Source: Virgibacillus oceani (GTDB lineage Bacteria > Bacillota > Bacilli > Bacillales > Amphibacillaceae). From it: 64,000 nt of DNA. This document shows positions 29,902 to 39,808 of the stretch, one piece after another. Each line of letters begins with the position of its first letter. Position 1 is the stretch's first letter. Made by a program: the position numbers and the translations under genes. The stretch lies in assembly GCF_014638995.1 (NCBI RefSeq), contig NZ_BMFR01000001.1, positions 186,001 through 250,000 on the forward strand. The letters are read 5' to 3'. Below the pieces are notes generated by a model. That model was not told the DNA's origin, did no database searches, and was given only the letters and a program-made list of their open reading frames with translations.

Positions 29902-30909
29902 GTGGATTCCTTAAGAAACGTTTTACAAGCATATCGGATTGAACCATTAAAGGTAGATCGTATATCTGAAAAACTTTATTGTATTTATGATGGTAAACAG
30001 TTTTTTGCGTTGAAAAAAAGTATGATGACGCTAGAACAGATTAAGAGCTGGGAGGCAGTTTATCACCGGGCATATTCACAAAATTTATCCGGAATTTTAT
30101 CCGTTTATCTCACTGCAAATGGAAACTTATATGAGGAAGCAGATGGAGAATATTATTATTTAACCCCATGGATCCACCAAGAAAAACGTAATCAAAAACA
30201 AGAATTTGAAATAATTTTTAAAACGATTGGTGCCATTCATGCAAAAACAAAAAAAGCAGTATCATATGATGCGGAAAAAGTGAAAGATCAATTTAATCAG
30301 TATCGGGATCACTGTTTAAACATAAAATCCAGTTTACTCATGTATGTGGAGGAATTTGAGAAAAATAGGTATATGTCACCATTTGAATTGTTAGTTTGTA
30401 CACAGTATCGAGAGCTTGAGTTTTTTATAAATGAACAAAACAGATGGATTGAAAATTTCAGGGATGAGTTGGACGAACAGTCAGATTGGAATATTAGCCT
30501 CTGTCATGGTCAGCTTAAATCCTCCCATGTATTACATAGTCATACTGCATATATCATTAATTGGGATAGGGCATACTATGACAATTCAGTCATCGATTTG
30601 TCTAATTTCCTTAGGGATCAGGTAAAATATTATGACCAACCCAATGAGCTATTGATTGATTCACTTTCTGTTTATTTCAATGAAAACAAACTATCGAATC
30701 ATGAATTATACTTATTGAGTATCTATTTATTTGATCCAAGCGATTACATAAGAGTGGTGAAGCATTATCGTGATAAAACATCTGATGCTTCAATGGTACA
30801 GCAAATTTGTCAATTGCAGCATGCCTATCGTCAACTGGTATTTGCGATGAAATGGTCAGAGCAAGTTGATGCGTTAACGGAATCACTAATTGATGAAAGT
30901 GAAAGCTAA
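29902..30909 (+). CDS. ysxE: Spore coat-associated kinase-fold protein YsxE (CotS family)
   Basis: A 335-residue protein with an aminoglycoside phosphotransferase-like fold, as in CotS, YutH and YsxE. LCHGQLKSSHVL is the catalytic-loop region (HGxLxxxxxL) with glutamine where active kinases have aspartate, and INWDRAYYDNSVIDLSNFL is the metal-binding DFG-like part. The altered catalytic loop suggests a structural coat protein or altered chemistry. GTG start. It follows spoVID as in B. subtilis and overlaps the convergent gene by four bases. Confidence 0.88.
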   Translation: MDSLRNVLQAYRIEPLKVDRISEKLYCIYDGKQFFALKKSMMTLEQIKSWEAVYHRAYSQNLSGILSVYLTANGNLYEEADGEYYYLTPWIHQEKRNQKQEFEIIFKTIGAIHAKTKKAVSYDAEKVKDQFNQYRDHCLNIKSSLLMYVEEFEKNRYMSPFELLVCTQYRELEFFINEQNRWIENFRDELDEQSDWNISLCHGQLKSSHVLHSHTAYIINWDRAYYDNSVIDLSNFLRDQVKYYDQPNELLIDSLSVYFNENKLSNHELYLLSIYLFDPSDYIRVVKHYRDKTSDASMVQQICQLQHAYRQLVFAMKWSEQVDALTESLIDESES

Positions 30910-31094
30910 ATCCATTCCAAATAAAATGCGATAAACACCCCTACAAGTATCCCCAATAAAAAAACGTCAAAAGTGGTAGGGAAAAATAGTGTTCGAATTA
31001 GTTGAAAGATGAGAATTGGAAGTGTGCACCTTTCGATTACAATTATACAATTTCTCGCCCATGGTGGCAGCTTGTAACGATAAAATCGTGCCAT
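30906..31094 (-). CDS. Small hypothetical membrane protein
   Basis: A 62-residue protein beginning MARFYRYKLPPWARN, then two hydrophobic segments (about residues 15-34 and 40-61). I use the ATG at 31094 behind aaggggtga; a GTG eleven codons earlier (31127) is an alternative. I do not recognise the family. It converges on ysxE with a four-base overlap of stop regions and is divergent from the valS leader. Confidence 0.6.
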   Translation of the reverse strand: MARFYRYKLPPWARNCIIVIERCTLPILIFQLIRTLFFPTTFDVFLLGILVGVFIAFYLEWI

Positions 31095-31245
31095 TGGATT
31101 ATCACCCCTTTTTTCTTCATTAATCACCTTTTGAATTGTTTGATATTATAATATGTATATATATAGGTGTTTTGTGCAATACAAGAAATAATAGTTGATT
31201 TTATTTCAGGTTATGGATAAAATATTTATACTAACAAAAATCATC

Positions 31246-31496
31246 ATTTAAATGCGATGATAGGGAAGAGTACAGAATAATTGCCATCAGAGAGGGAAAT
31301 CATGAGCTGAAAATTTCCCGGGAACAATTATTTTGGAAGGTCGCCCTTGATGCAGCTTCTTTGAATCGAGTAGAAGTAAGCCGGGACTTGTCCGTTATCA
31401 AGCAATGAGTGTACAAGTGAAATACTTGTAAACAAAGGTGGTACCACGGAAGCAATATCCTTTTCGTCCTTTATTGGGTGAAAAGGATTTTTTTAT
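31246..31496 (+). promoter_or_regulatory. T-box riboswitch of valS (specifier GTC, Val)
   Basis: Canonical T-box AAGGTGGTACCACGG at 31435-31449. Stem I is visible: aataattg pairs with caattatt, with the AGTA box in the left side of the specifier loop and codon GTC (valine) at 31340-31342 on the right side, above a lower stem agggg-like/ccct. The terminator hairpin atccttttc with gaaaaggat plus T run lies at 31457-31495. Uncharged tRNA-Val should stabilise the antiterminator and allow valS transcription. Confidence 0.92.
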
Positions 31497-31515
31497 TTGA
31501 AAAGGAGGATATCTT

Positions 31516-34161
31516 ATGAATGATAAACCTAAAAAGTCGCTGCCGTCGAAATATCATCCACAGGAAGTCGAACAGGAGCGTTATAAATTTTGGGTCGATG
31601 GTAAGTTTTTTGAAGCAACAGGTGATGTGGAAAAAGAACCGTATACAATTGTAATTCCACCCCCAAACGTAACTGGTAAATTACATCTTGGCCACGCGTG
31701 GGATACAACCATGCAGGATACGATTTCACGAATGAAACGTATGCAAGGCTATGATGTATTATGGCTTCCGGGAATGGATCATGCGGGTATTGCAACACAG
31801 GCTAAAGTTGAAGCGAAACTAAGAGAGCAAGGGAAAAATCGTTATGATTTAGGTCGTGAAAAGTTTGTAGATATAGTCTTGGAATGGAAAGAAGAATATG
31901 CAGATTTCATTCGTAAACAGTGGGAGAAATTAGGCTTAGGTCTAGATTATTCCCGTGAGCGTTTTACAATGGATGATGGGTTATCTGAGGCAGTTCGTGA
32001 AGTTTTTGTAACGTTATATAAAAAAGGTCTAATCTATCGTGGAGAGTATATCATTAACTGGGATCCGCAAACGAAAACTGCCCTTTCCGATATAGAGGTA
32101 ATCTATGAAGAACTTCAAGGTAAATTTTATCATATGCGATACCCATTAAAGGACAGTGAAGAAACAATTGAAATTGCTACAACTCGACCGGAGACAATGC
32201 TTGGGGACACAGCTATTGCAGTTCATCCGAACGATGATCGTTATAAGCACTTAATAGGGAAAACAGTAATCCTGCCAATTGTCGGACGGGAAATTGAAAT
32301 CGTGGCAGATGAGTATGTAGATATGGAGTTAGGCTCTGGTGCAGTAAAGATAACGCCCGCACATGATCCTAATGATTTTGAAATTGGCAACCGTCATAAT
32401 CTTAAACGTGTACTTGTTATGAATGAAGATGGTTCAATGAATGAAAATGCTGGTGAATATGAAGGGCTTGATCGATTTGAGTGCCGGAAAAAGATAGTTA
32501 AGGATCTAAAAGACCTTGGAGTTTTGTTTAAAATTGAAGATCATGTTCATCAGGTCGGACATTCTGAACGCAGTGGTGCGGTGGTTGAGCCATATTTATC
32601 AACTCAATGGTTTGTCGATATGCAACCGCTGGCGGATGCTGCTGTAGAGTTACAAAGCAGTGAAGACAAGGTTAATTTCGTCCCTGAACGCTTCGAACGC
32701 ACCTATTTACATTGGATGGAAAACATTCGGGATTGGTGTATCTCACGTCAATTATGGTGGGGGCATCGTATTCCAGCATGGTACCATAAGGAAACAGGTG
32801 AATTATATGTAGGTAAAGAAGCACCAAAGGATATCGAAAACTGGAATCAGGATAAAGATGTATTAGATACATGGTTCTCTTCAGCATTATGGCCGTTTTC
32901 TACAATGGGGTGGCCAGATAAGGACACAGAGGATTTCAAACGTCATTTTCCAACCGATGTACTCGTAACTGGTTATGATATAATCTTCTTTTGGGTTGCC
33001 CGCATGATCTTCCAATCAAAAGAATTCACTGGAAAGCGTCCATTTAAGGATGTTTTGATCCATGGTTTGATTCGGGATGCCGAGGGACGCAAAATGAGCA
33101 AATCGCTTGGTAATGGTGTTGATCCAATGGATGTTATCGAAAAATATGGTGCAGATTCGTTACGATATTTCTTATTAACAGGGTCATCGCCTGGTAAGGA
33201 TTTGCGGTTTCATTGGGATAAAGTAGAATCGACATGGAATTTTGCTAATAAGGTTTGGAATGCATCCCGTTTCTCATTAATGAATATGGAAGACTTTTCA
33301 TATGGGGATATTGATTTAACAGGTGAAATGTCATTGGCGGATAAATGGATCCTAACCAGATTAAACGAAACAATTGAACATGTCACGAAGAACACAAACA
33401 AATATGAATTTGGTGAGGCTGGGCGTCACTTGTACAATTTCATATGGGATGAATTATGTGACTGGTATATTGAAATGGCAAAGCTGCCGCTTTATGGTAA
33501 TGATGAGGCGAAGAAACAATCGACACGCTCTGTACTTGCCTATGTATTAGATCAAACAATGCGCATGCTCCATCCGTATATGCCTTTTATAACAGAGGAA
33601 ATATGGCAGCAGCTGCCGCACCAAGGTGAATCAATAACAGTTGCAGCATGGCCAACCGTACAAGCTGAATTCCATGATGAAGAAGCCTCAAAGGAAATGA
33701 AACGTCTTGTTGCAATTATTAAGTCAGTTCGCAACATTCGTGCCGAGGTCAATACTCCAATGTCAAAACAGATCAAGCTTTTAATTCAAGCTGAAAATGC
33801 AGATATTGTAAACGAACTTGAAGTGAATCGTGATTATTTGGAGCGATTCTGCAATCCGAGTGAATTGACAATTGCAACAAAGGTAGAAGTACCTGAAAAA
33901 GCAATGTCAGCTGTTGTAACAGGTGCAGAGTTATTTCTTCCGCTTGAAGGTTTAATTGATTTTGATAAAGAAATAGAGCGTCTTAATAAAGAATTGGCTA
34001 AATGGAGTAAAGAAGTTGAGCGTGTACAGAAAAAATTAGCGAATGAAGGGTTTGTTAAAAAAGCTCCTCAAGCAGTTGTAGAGGAAGAACAACAAAAAGA
34101 GCAGGATTATTTAGAAAAACAAGCGAAGGTAAAAGCTCGTCTTACAGAATTAAAAGGATAA
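31516..34161 (+). CDS. valS: Valyl-tRNA synthetase
   Basis: Class I aminoacyl-tRNA synthetase, 881 residues. HIGH motif in [16 protein letters not shown] near residue 50, the editing domain with [15 protein letters not shown] in the middle, KMSKS motif in [14 protein letters not shown] near 528, and the C-terminal valine-specific coiled coil ([19 protein letters not shown]). RBS aaaggagg. Controlled by the T-box just upstream. Confidence 0.98.
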   Translation: MNDKPKKSLPSKYHPQEVEQERYKFWVDGKFFEATGDVEKEPYTIVIPPPNVTGKLHLGHAWDTTMQDTISRMKRMQGYDVLWLPGMDHAGIATQAKVEAKLREQGKNRYDLGREKFVDIVLEWKEEYADFIRKQWEKLGLGLDYSRERFTMDDGLSEAVREVFVTLYKKGLIYRGEYIINWDPQTKTALSDIEVIYEELQGKFYHMRYPLKDSEETIEIATTRPETMLGDTAIAVHPNDDRYKHLIGKTVILPIVGREIEIVADEYVDMELGSGAVKITPAHDPNDFEIGNRHNLKRVLVMNEDGSMNENAGEYEGLDRFECRKKIVKDLKDLGVLFKIEDHVHQVGHSERSGAVVEPYLSTQWFVDMQPLADAAVELQSSEDKVNFVPERFERTYLHWMENIRDWCISRQLWWGHRIPAWYHKETGELYVGKEAPKDIENWNQDKDVLDTWFSSALWPFSTMGWPDKDTEDFKRHFPTDVLVTGYDIIFFWVARMIFQSKEFTGKRPFKDVLIHGLIRDAEGRKMSKSLGNGVDPMDVIEKYGADSLRYFLLTGSSPGKDLRFHWDKVESTWNFANKVWNASRFSLMNMEDFSYGDIDLTGEMSLADKWILTRLNETIEHVTKNTNKYEFGEAGRHLYNFIWDELCDWYIEMAKLPLYGNDEAKKQSTRSVLAYVLDQTMRMLHPYMPFITEEIWQQLPHQGESITVAAWPTVQAEFHDEEASKEMKRLVAIIKSVRNIRAEVNTPMSKQIKLLIQAENADIVNELEVNRDYLERFCNPSELTIATKVEVPEKAMSAVVTGAELFLPLEGLIDFDKEIERLNKELAKWSKEVERVQKKLANEGFVKKAPQAVVEEEQQKEQDYLEKQAKVKARLTELKG

Positions 34162-34164
34162 ACC

Positions 34165-34202
34165 AAAGCGGGATCCCGAATTACACCGGGATTCCGCTTT
34201 TT
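34165..34202 (+). terminator. Terminator after valS
   Basis: Fourteen-bp stem aaagcgggatcccg with cgggattccgcttt (one G-T pair) and T run. Confidence 0.88.
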
Positions 34203-34246
34203 AATGCAAATTATTTTTTTTAAATTGTATTTCTATGCACAATCGA

Positions 34247-34770
34247 CGTAAAATGCGACGTAATATTCTCGGGTCGCCGTCCGGGATCGCTCCGGGCGGA
34301 TGCGCACCTTAGGGCACGGCCTCAGCCTCCTTGAGAAAACCACTCTTTGGTGTCTTCGGACTCGTGCCTTTCTAAGCAGGAGTCACCGCCCGCAGCGATG
34401 CCGGACTAGTGCAGTGGAATTAATATATATCGGTACTTGCATAGATTGTAATTATTAAATATAAAGTAACTATAATCTTTAAGAAATCATGATTACGTTA
34501 TAAATACACTTACTAGCAGCCCGTATACACGGAGACTCCTGTGGGAGATGAGGCATCGGTGAGACCCCGGAGCGACGAGCAAAACAACCACCGAATAAGC
34601 TACGAGTTGTGAGGAGTGCAGCATCACCGAAAATGCTTGCAACACGACGAACACCCAGCGTGAGGAGGCTCATCAGCCGCCCACGGAAAGCGAAGTGTAT
34701 ACGGGCTGCGGGACCAAAGAGCGTCCAAAATAATGCAAAATCACCACAAGTATTTACGTCGCAGTTTACG
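34247..34770. repeat. Composite repeat with terminal inverted repeats, copy B
   Basis: A 524-bp copy of 10735-11257 with the same 17-bp inverted ends. The two copies differ mainly in a short stretch (about 34300-34330) after gggcgga and by a few small indels; the right unit is nearly identical. It sits between the valS terminator and the end of the reverse-strand ATP-grasp pair, and fills the 638-base gap there. Confidence 0.85.
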
Positions 34771-34799
34771 GAAATTACGTGGTGAAATACAGCAAAAAC

Positions 34800-35669
34800 T
34801 TAGGCATTCTTTATTGAAAGTTTTCGTTTTATATGAGTGGTATACTTTTTTAAAATATTTACATCACTAACAGCGCTAAGTGTTCTGGAACCAACAACAT
34901 CTTCCAATTCGTTAAACAAAAAATGTCCATCCTTTCCAATTAAAAAATCAATACCAACCATATCAAAATCAAAATTGGTCACAATTCTATTTATAATGTC
35001 CATTTCTTTTCCTGAGGGCTGGTACCATTCAGCTGAACCCCCGAGTTTATAATTTGCACGAAAATCTGTTGAACTGCTCCGTTTAACGGCTCCAACAATT
35101 TCTCTTCCAACTATAAATACACGAACATCTTGTCCAAGCCTCACATTACTTGTCTGAACGATAATTTGGCTTGATGAGATGACCGAAAGACAATTTTCCC
35201 ATTCCAGCTTTTGCTTGATAAAATATACTTGTTGTCCCCCTCGTCCGGTAACTTCTTTAACAACAAATGGGTAAGCAAATGGCGGTGAGACCGGTAAATT
35301 TTCTTTTTTAATAAATAATGTATCAACCATTGGAATCCCAAGATCATGTACATAATGGTGAGATAATGCTTTATTATTACATAAAGCAGATATACCTGAT
35401 GAATTAAAAACAAGAATACCGCACGATTCGAAATGTAAGCTTAGTATGGGGTCAATCGTACGAATAACAGCAAAATTTGGTAAATTTACAGGTTCACTAT
35501 GATAGCTGATAGTCCGTTGGTTATTCGTAATTCCTATTGCTAATTCCTCACGGATAATAAGCTTGAGCGAAATATTTTGAAGTCCAGCCTCTTCTATAAA
35601 CCAATTAATATAAGATTTGTTCTCAAGTGCATCTTTTTTACTATAAATCAACCATCCGTATTGCTTCAT
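34800..35669 (-). CDS. RimK-like ATP-grasp protein, second of a pair
   Basis: A 289-residue ATP-grasp protein, paralogous to the gene just upstream. The fold landmarks are PFVVKEVTGRGGQQVYFI (ATP lysine and glycine loop), LGQDVRVFIVG, SSTDFRANYKLGGSAEWY and MVGIDFLIG. The usual metal-ligand signature ExN is replaced by FNELEDVVGSRTL, so metal binding may differ from RimK. RimK-type enzymes join amino acids or peptides through acyl phosphates; the substrate here is unknown. ATG start overlapping the upstream stop by four bases (ATGA), so the pair is translationally coupled. Confidence 0.8.
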   Translation of the reverse strand: MKQYGWLIYSKKDALENKSYINWFIEEAGLQNISLKLIIREELAIGITNNQRTISYHSEPVNLPNFAVIRTIDPILSLHFESCGILVFNSSGISALCNNKALSHHYVHDLGIPMVDTLFIKKENLPVSPPFAYPFVVKEVTGRGGQQVYFIKQKLEWENCLSVISSSQIIVQTSNVRLGQDVRVFIVGREIVGAVKRSSSTDFRANYKLGGSAEWYQPSGKEMDIINRIVTNFDFDMVGIDFLIGKDGHFLFNELEDVVGSRTLSAVSDVNILKKYTTHIKRKLSIKNA

Positions 35670-36577
35670 AACAAATGCCTCTGATCTTTTCTGAAGGTAT
35701 TTATAATATAATTAATAATATAATCAGCAACATTAACTTTTGTACATTCATAAATGTTCCGTATGTGTGCATTAGAATTTATTTCACATATTAACGAATT
35801 ATTATTGGGTCCAAATAACAAATCAACTCCTGTGAAATCGGCACCAATAACTTTTGTTGCTGCTATAGCTAATTCTTTTTCAGCTTCAGAAGGTTCGTAC
35901 GGTTCCATTGTTCCCCCAGCTGTAACGTTTGCTCTGAAATCATTAGATGCATTACGTATCATAGAAGCAACCACCGTATCCCCAACCACGTGTATTCGTA
36001 TATCCCTTCCATAACTTGAAGAGATAAATTCCTGAAATAAAAAGGGTTTTCCAATAATTTCTTTAATTTTGTTCAGCATTTGCTCTTGATTATGTACTAA
36101 ATAAACCTGTTCACCAAAGGATCCAAATGCTTCTTTGAGAACCATAGGAAACCCTAGTTTTTTAATAGCATGTTGTGTAAAGGTGTGATCTATTACAGTT
36201 GTGCTTGGGAATATTTTTGGTGCTATGATCGTTTTGGGAATAGGTAAATGCTGTTCGGCTAATGCTTGATATGTAGCAATTTTATCATCACTTACTTCAA
36301 TTGCTTTAGAACTATTAAATACACGAATTCCAAGTGATTCTAACTGTCTTGCCAAATATATATCTTTATCTGTAAAAATAACGAAATCTGGTAATGATAG
36401 TTGATCGCCAAGTAAAGCATGATTATCATTACCTAAATAGGCAAGCAGTTCATTATTTTTATAAAGCTTTATATCAATATTTTGTTTGAAAGCGGCACAC
36501 TGCAGCCATTCTGCAAAATCAGCAAATTTAGTTCCAGGCAGGTGTCCGTTATAAACAATCCATCCATTTATATTCAA
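35666..36577 (-). CDS. RimK-like ATP-grasp ligase, first of a pair
   Basis: A 303-residue RimK/LysX-type ATP-grasp ligase. PMVLKEAFGSFGEQVYLV holds the ATP-binding lysine and flexible loop; YGRDIRIHVVG, RNASNDFRANVTAGG and FTGVDLLFG follow; the metal ligands ExN are intact in CEINSNAHIRNI. It should form a carboxylate-amine bond at ATP cost, but substrate is unknown. The start is TTG with RBS gagaggg. No precursor peptide, transporter or acyl carrier gene lies beside it; folC is divergent 100 bases away. Confidence 0.82.
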   Translation of the reverse strand: MNINGWIVYNGHLPGTKFADFAEWLQCAAFKQNIDIKLYKNNELLAYLGNDNHALLGDQLSLPDFVIFTDKDIYLARQLESLGIRVFNSSKAIEVSDDKIATYQALAEQHLPIPKTIIAPKIFPSTTVIDHTFTQHAIKKLGFPMVLKEAFGSFGEQVYLVHNQEQMLNKIKEIIGKPFLFQEFISSSYGRDIRIHVVGDTVVASMIRNASNDFRANVTAGGTMEPYEPSEAEKELAIAATKVIGADFTGVDLLFGPNNNSLICEINSNAHIRNIYECTKVNVADYIINYIINTFRKDQRHLL

Positions 36578-36676
36578 AATAGTAACCCTCTCATTAAATT
36601 ATATATTTTTGTTGCAGTCTTTTTCTGGTGTAGTATTATGTAATGCGTGAACTATTAATAGAAGAGCGGTGATCAT

Positions 36677-37957
36677 ATGTTTAAAAACTTTCAGCAGGTA
36701 GAAACTTTTTTTGAAAATAGAAAACGTTTTGGTATAAAACCCGGATTAGATAGAATAAATCAATTGCTTCGTTTACTTGACAACCCGCAAAATAAAATAA
36801 ATGCGATTCACGTGGCGGGAACTAATGGAAAGGGATCGACAATTAGTTATTTAAAAGCTGCATTAATGTCTAATGGTTTGCAAGTCGGTGTTTTCACCTC
36901 TCCAAGTATGGAAGGGTTGACCGGACATATATTTATCGGCAACACCCCGATAGATGAACAAAAGTTTATTGCATTACTAAACGAGATGCTTCCCGCCATT
37001 TATGAACTTGATAAAAAAGAAAACTATCCTTCAGAATTTGAAATTATTACTGCACTTGCCTTTGTCTATTTTGCGAAAAATGTTGATTTCTGTGTGATAG
37101 AAACTGGTATGGGCGGCAGAGAGGATACAACTAATTGTTTCACCCCTCTTTTGTCTATTATAACAAATGTAGCAAAAGATCATATCGCATTTTTAGGTGA
37201 TACATTGGAAAAGATTGCATACCACAAAGCGGGAATAATAAAAGAAAAAGTACCAGTCATTATAGGTGATATGCAAAAATCTGCATATGCTGTTATGTAT
37301 AATGAGGCTATACAAAAGAATGCTCCCATAAAACAGCTGTCAAACGATTTTACATATGAAATTATTGATCATACACCACATTTGCAAACGTTTTTGTGGA
37401 GGGATAATTATTACCAATTTAAAGTGGCCATCCAAATGTCGGGAGAACACCAACTAAAGAATGCATCGCTTGCAATAATGGCACTTGTACAGTTGGAGTA
37501 TTTAGGTTACCAATTAGATTGGTCAAAAGCATTGTCCGGAATAAGGAAAGTAATAGTTCCCGGAAGGTTTGAAATGGTGTGGGAGAAACCTATTGTGATC
37601 ATTGATGGTGCACACAATGAAGCGGGTATTAAATCGTTTATTCAAACTGTTTTAAGCGAATACCCCGAAAAAGAACGGCATTTGATCTTTGCAGGGTTTA
37701 AGGATAAAGAATTAGAGAAGATGTTAAATTTGCTTAGTGATCATTTTGTAACCATCACGGTAACGACGTTTAATCATCCAAGAGCTGCTGCCGGTGAGGA
37801 TTTATATCATATGCTTCAAATGAATGGGAAAATAGTAAGCAGTAATTGGAAAGATAGTCTTGAGAAAATTAAAGCCTGTGATTCGAATAATCAAATCTTT
37901 TTTGTTACAGGTTCATTGCATTTTATAGCAATTTGCAGGAAATATTTTGTAAAATAG
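36677..37957 (+). CDS. folC: Bifunctional folylpolyglutamate/dihydrofolate synthase
   Basis: Mur-ligase-fold enzyme of 426 residues adding glutamate to folates. The P-loop is HVAGTNGKGSTI near residue 44, followed by VFTSPSM and VIETGMGGREDTTN; the C-terminal domain has IIDGAHNEAGI. RBS gcggtgat. In B. subtilis folC also follows valS; here two ATP-grasp genes and a repeat intervene. Confidence 0.97.
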   Translation: MFKNFQQVETFFENRKRFGIKPGLDRINQLLRLLDNPQNKINAIHVAGTNGKGSTISYLKAALMSNGLQVGVFTSPSMEGLTGHIFIGNTPIDEQKFIALLNEMLPAIYELDKKENYPSEFEIITALAFVYFAKNVDFCVIETGMGGREDTTNCFTPLLSIITNVAKDHIAFLGDTLEKIAYHKAGIIKEKVPVIIGDMQKSAYAVMYNEAIQKNAPIKQLSNDFTYEIIDHTPHLQTFLWRDNYYQFKVAIQMSGEHQLKNASLAIMALVQLEYLGYQLDWSKALSGIRKVIVPGRFEMVWEKPIVIIDGAHNEAGIKSFIQTVLSEYPEKERHLIFAGFKDKELEKMLNLLSDHFVTITVTTFNHPRAAAGEDLYHMLQMNGKIVSSNWKDSLEKIKACDSNNQIFFVTGSLHFIAICRKYFVK

Positions 37958-38055
37958 CAGGTACTATGATATATTATTCCTATTATCTGAAAGTTTTTAA
38001 TAAATGAGTATAAAGTCACACTTTTATCGACATTTGACAGGAGATGCATCGGCAA

Positions 38056-39792
38056 ATGATTACTAGAAGAAAAATTAATATACTCTGGTTCATTTGGCTC
38101 TTATTTTGGCCATTACTGTTATGGCTATCGTACGAGTACTCTATAATTAATTTGGAAGGTCAATGGATTGATATAGTTTTGTTTGCTGTCTTTATGTGTA
38201 TAGTTGCATTATTTCCATTAACGATAAATAACAACCCGATATTTTTTGTTAATGGAATTAGCATGGCAGTCTTTCTATCATTTGGATTATTAGTTGAAAC
38301 GATTTTGACTCAGATAACGATATTGACTTTATTAATCAATTTAAAGGTTGATAAAAAAGAGCTGTATCGCTTTCCCTTAAATTTACTGATGTTTGCAGTC
38401 ATATCATTTGTTTCCGCTAATGTATTCTGGTTATTGGGCGGAGATCAGCAGTCAGTAAATTATCATTCGGTAAATGGATTTATTGCAATAATTGGCTATG
38501 TTTTCACAGTATTTATTACTAATCAAATGATCATAAAACTATTTCAGACTTACTTACATAAACAAAAGGTTAAATTTTTTGATAAAGGCTTTTTATGGGA
38601 GCTTACTTCTTCTTTATTAGTTTTACCGGTCGGTTTTGTTCTGTACGTGCTTTATACAGAAATAGGACGGGCGGCTATTTTTTATATGGGTATTCCGTTT
38701 ATTTCTATTTCTATTATTCTTAGATTATTGTATTCCTACCAGGAAATAAATCGATATTTGAAACGAACAGGTGAAATTGGCCATCAATTGACACGCAGGT
38801 TAGAAGTGAATGAAGTTTATAATGTTTTTATAACTGAGCTTAATCGAATATTGCCAATGGATTTAGCCTATATTTATGTTGTAAATTCCAATCAGTATTT
38901 AGAGCTGGTCAGATTTGTTGACAGCAGCGGGAAGACTAGCAGTGGTCCAGGTGTCGAGTATCTTGACCCTAATGAAGCATTCAGCGGTAAAGTCTGGGCA
39001 TCGGGAAGACCTATAATATACGGTAGTTCCTCTGAATGGAATCAGATTAAAAATTCGAAAATCCCTTTAGAAACAGAAAGTATTATATCGTTACCAGTAG
39101 AATATGGAGACGATATTGTGGGTGTTGTAACAGTAATTTCAAAAAAGAAAAAAGCATTTGACAAATCGCATTATCGAATCTTGGATATTCTATCAAACTA
39201 TCTGGGAGTTGCTATAGAAAATGCTAAAAATTATGAAGAGACAAAGGCTAAAAGTGAGCGTGACAGTTTAACACAATTGTATAATTATCGTTATTTTGAA
39301 AGTGCAATAAATAATTATTTTAACAACACTTCAGATTCAGGTGGCATTGAAAAGTCTTCTTTATTATTACTTGACCTGGATCATTTTAAAGCAATTAATG
39401 ACAATTATGGACATGAAGCAGGAAATGAGATACTTTGTCAGGTTGCAAATCGTTTAATTGTGCAATTTGCAGATATTGGATTAATTGCGCGTTATGGTGG
39501 TGAGGAATTTGTAGTTTTTCTTCCTGATGTAGATTTACCACAGGCTGTCGAATTTGCTGAAGCATTACGAAGAAATATTGAAGCTGTTTCTTTTCCAGTT
39601 GAAAAACATATCCTGGATCATTGTCAATTAACGGAAGTATCTGTGACCGCAAGTATTGGTATCGCGGCATATCCAATACATTGTGAATCCCCAAGTGAAT
39701 TAATTCGGCATGCTGATCGTGCCATGTATATTGGGGCAAAACGTAAAGGCAGAAATAGGGTTGCGGTCTATGAGGACCTACAAACCATTTAA
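38056..39792 (+). CDS. Membrane-bound diguanylate cyclase with GAF domain
   Basis: A 578-residue signalling enzyme predicted to make cyclic di-GMP. Roughly residues 1-215 carry about seven membrane helices, then a GAF-like domain (about 240-390: VYNVFITELNRILPMDLAYI to GVAIENAKNY), then GGDEF (SERDSLTQLYNYRYFE ... RYGGEEFVVFLPD). The active site GGEEF is intact, while the allosteric RxxD inhibitory site upstream is absent (ADIG instead). I prefer the ATG at 38056; the ATG at 38044 abuts the RBS aggag. In B. subtilis comC lies at this place. Confidence 0.9.
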   Translation: MITRRKINILWFIWLLFWPLLLWLSYEYSIINLEGQWIDIVLFAVFMCIVALFPLTINNNPIFFVNGISMAVFLSFGLLVETILTQITILTLLINLKVDKKELYRFPLNLLMFAVISFVSANVFWLLGGDQQSVNYHSVNGFIAIIGYVFTVFITNQMIIKLFQTYLHKQKVKFFDKGFLWELTSSLLVLPVGFVLYVLYTEIGRAAIFYMGIPFISISIILRLLYSYQEINRYLKRTGEIGHQLTRRLEVNEVYNVFITELNRILPMDLAYIYVVNSNQYLELVRFVDSSGKTSSGPGVEYLDPNEAFSGKVWASGRPIIYGSSSEWNQIKNSKIPLETESIISLPVEYGDDIVGVVTVISKKKKAFDKSHYRILDILSNYLGVAIENAKNYEETKAKSERDSLTQLYNYRYFESAINNYFNNTSDSGGIEKSSLLLLDLDHFKAINDNYGHEAGNEILCQVANRLIVQFADIGLIARYGGEEFVVFLPDVDLPQAVEFAEALRRNIEAVSFPVEKHILDHCQLTEVSVTASIGIAAYPIHCESPSELIRHADRAMYIGAKRKGRNRVAVYEDLQTI

Positions 39793-39808
39793 AACCGGGA
39801 AATCATCT

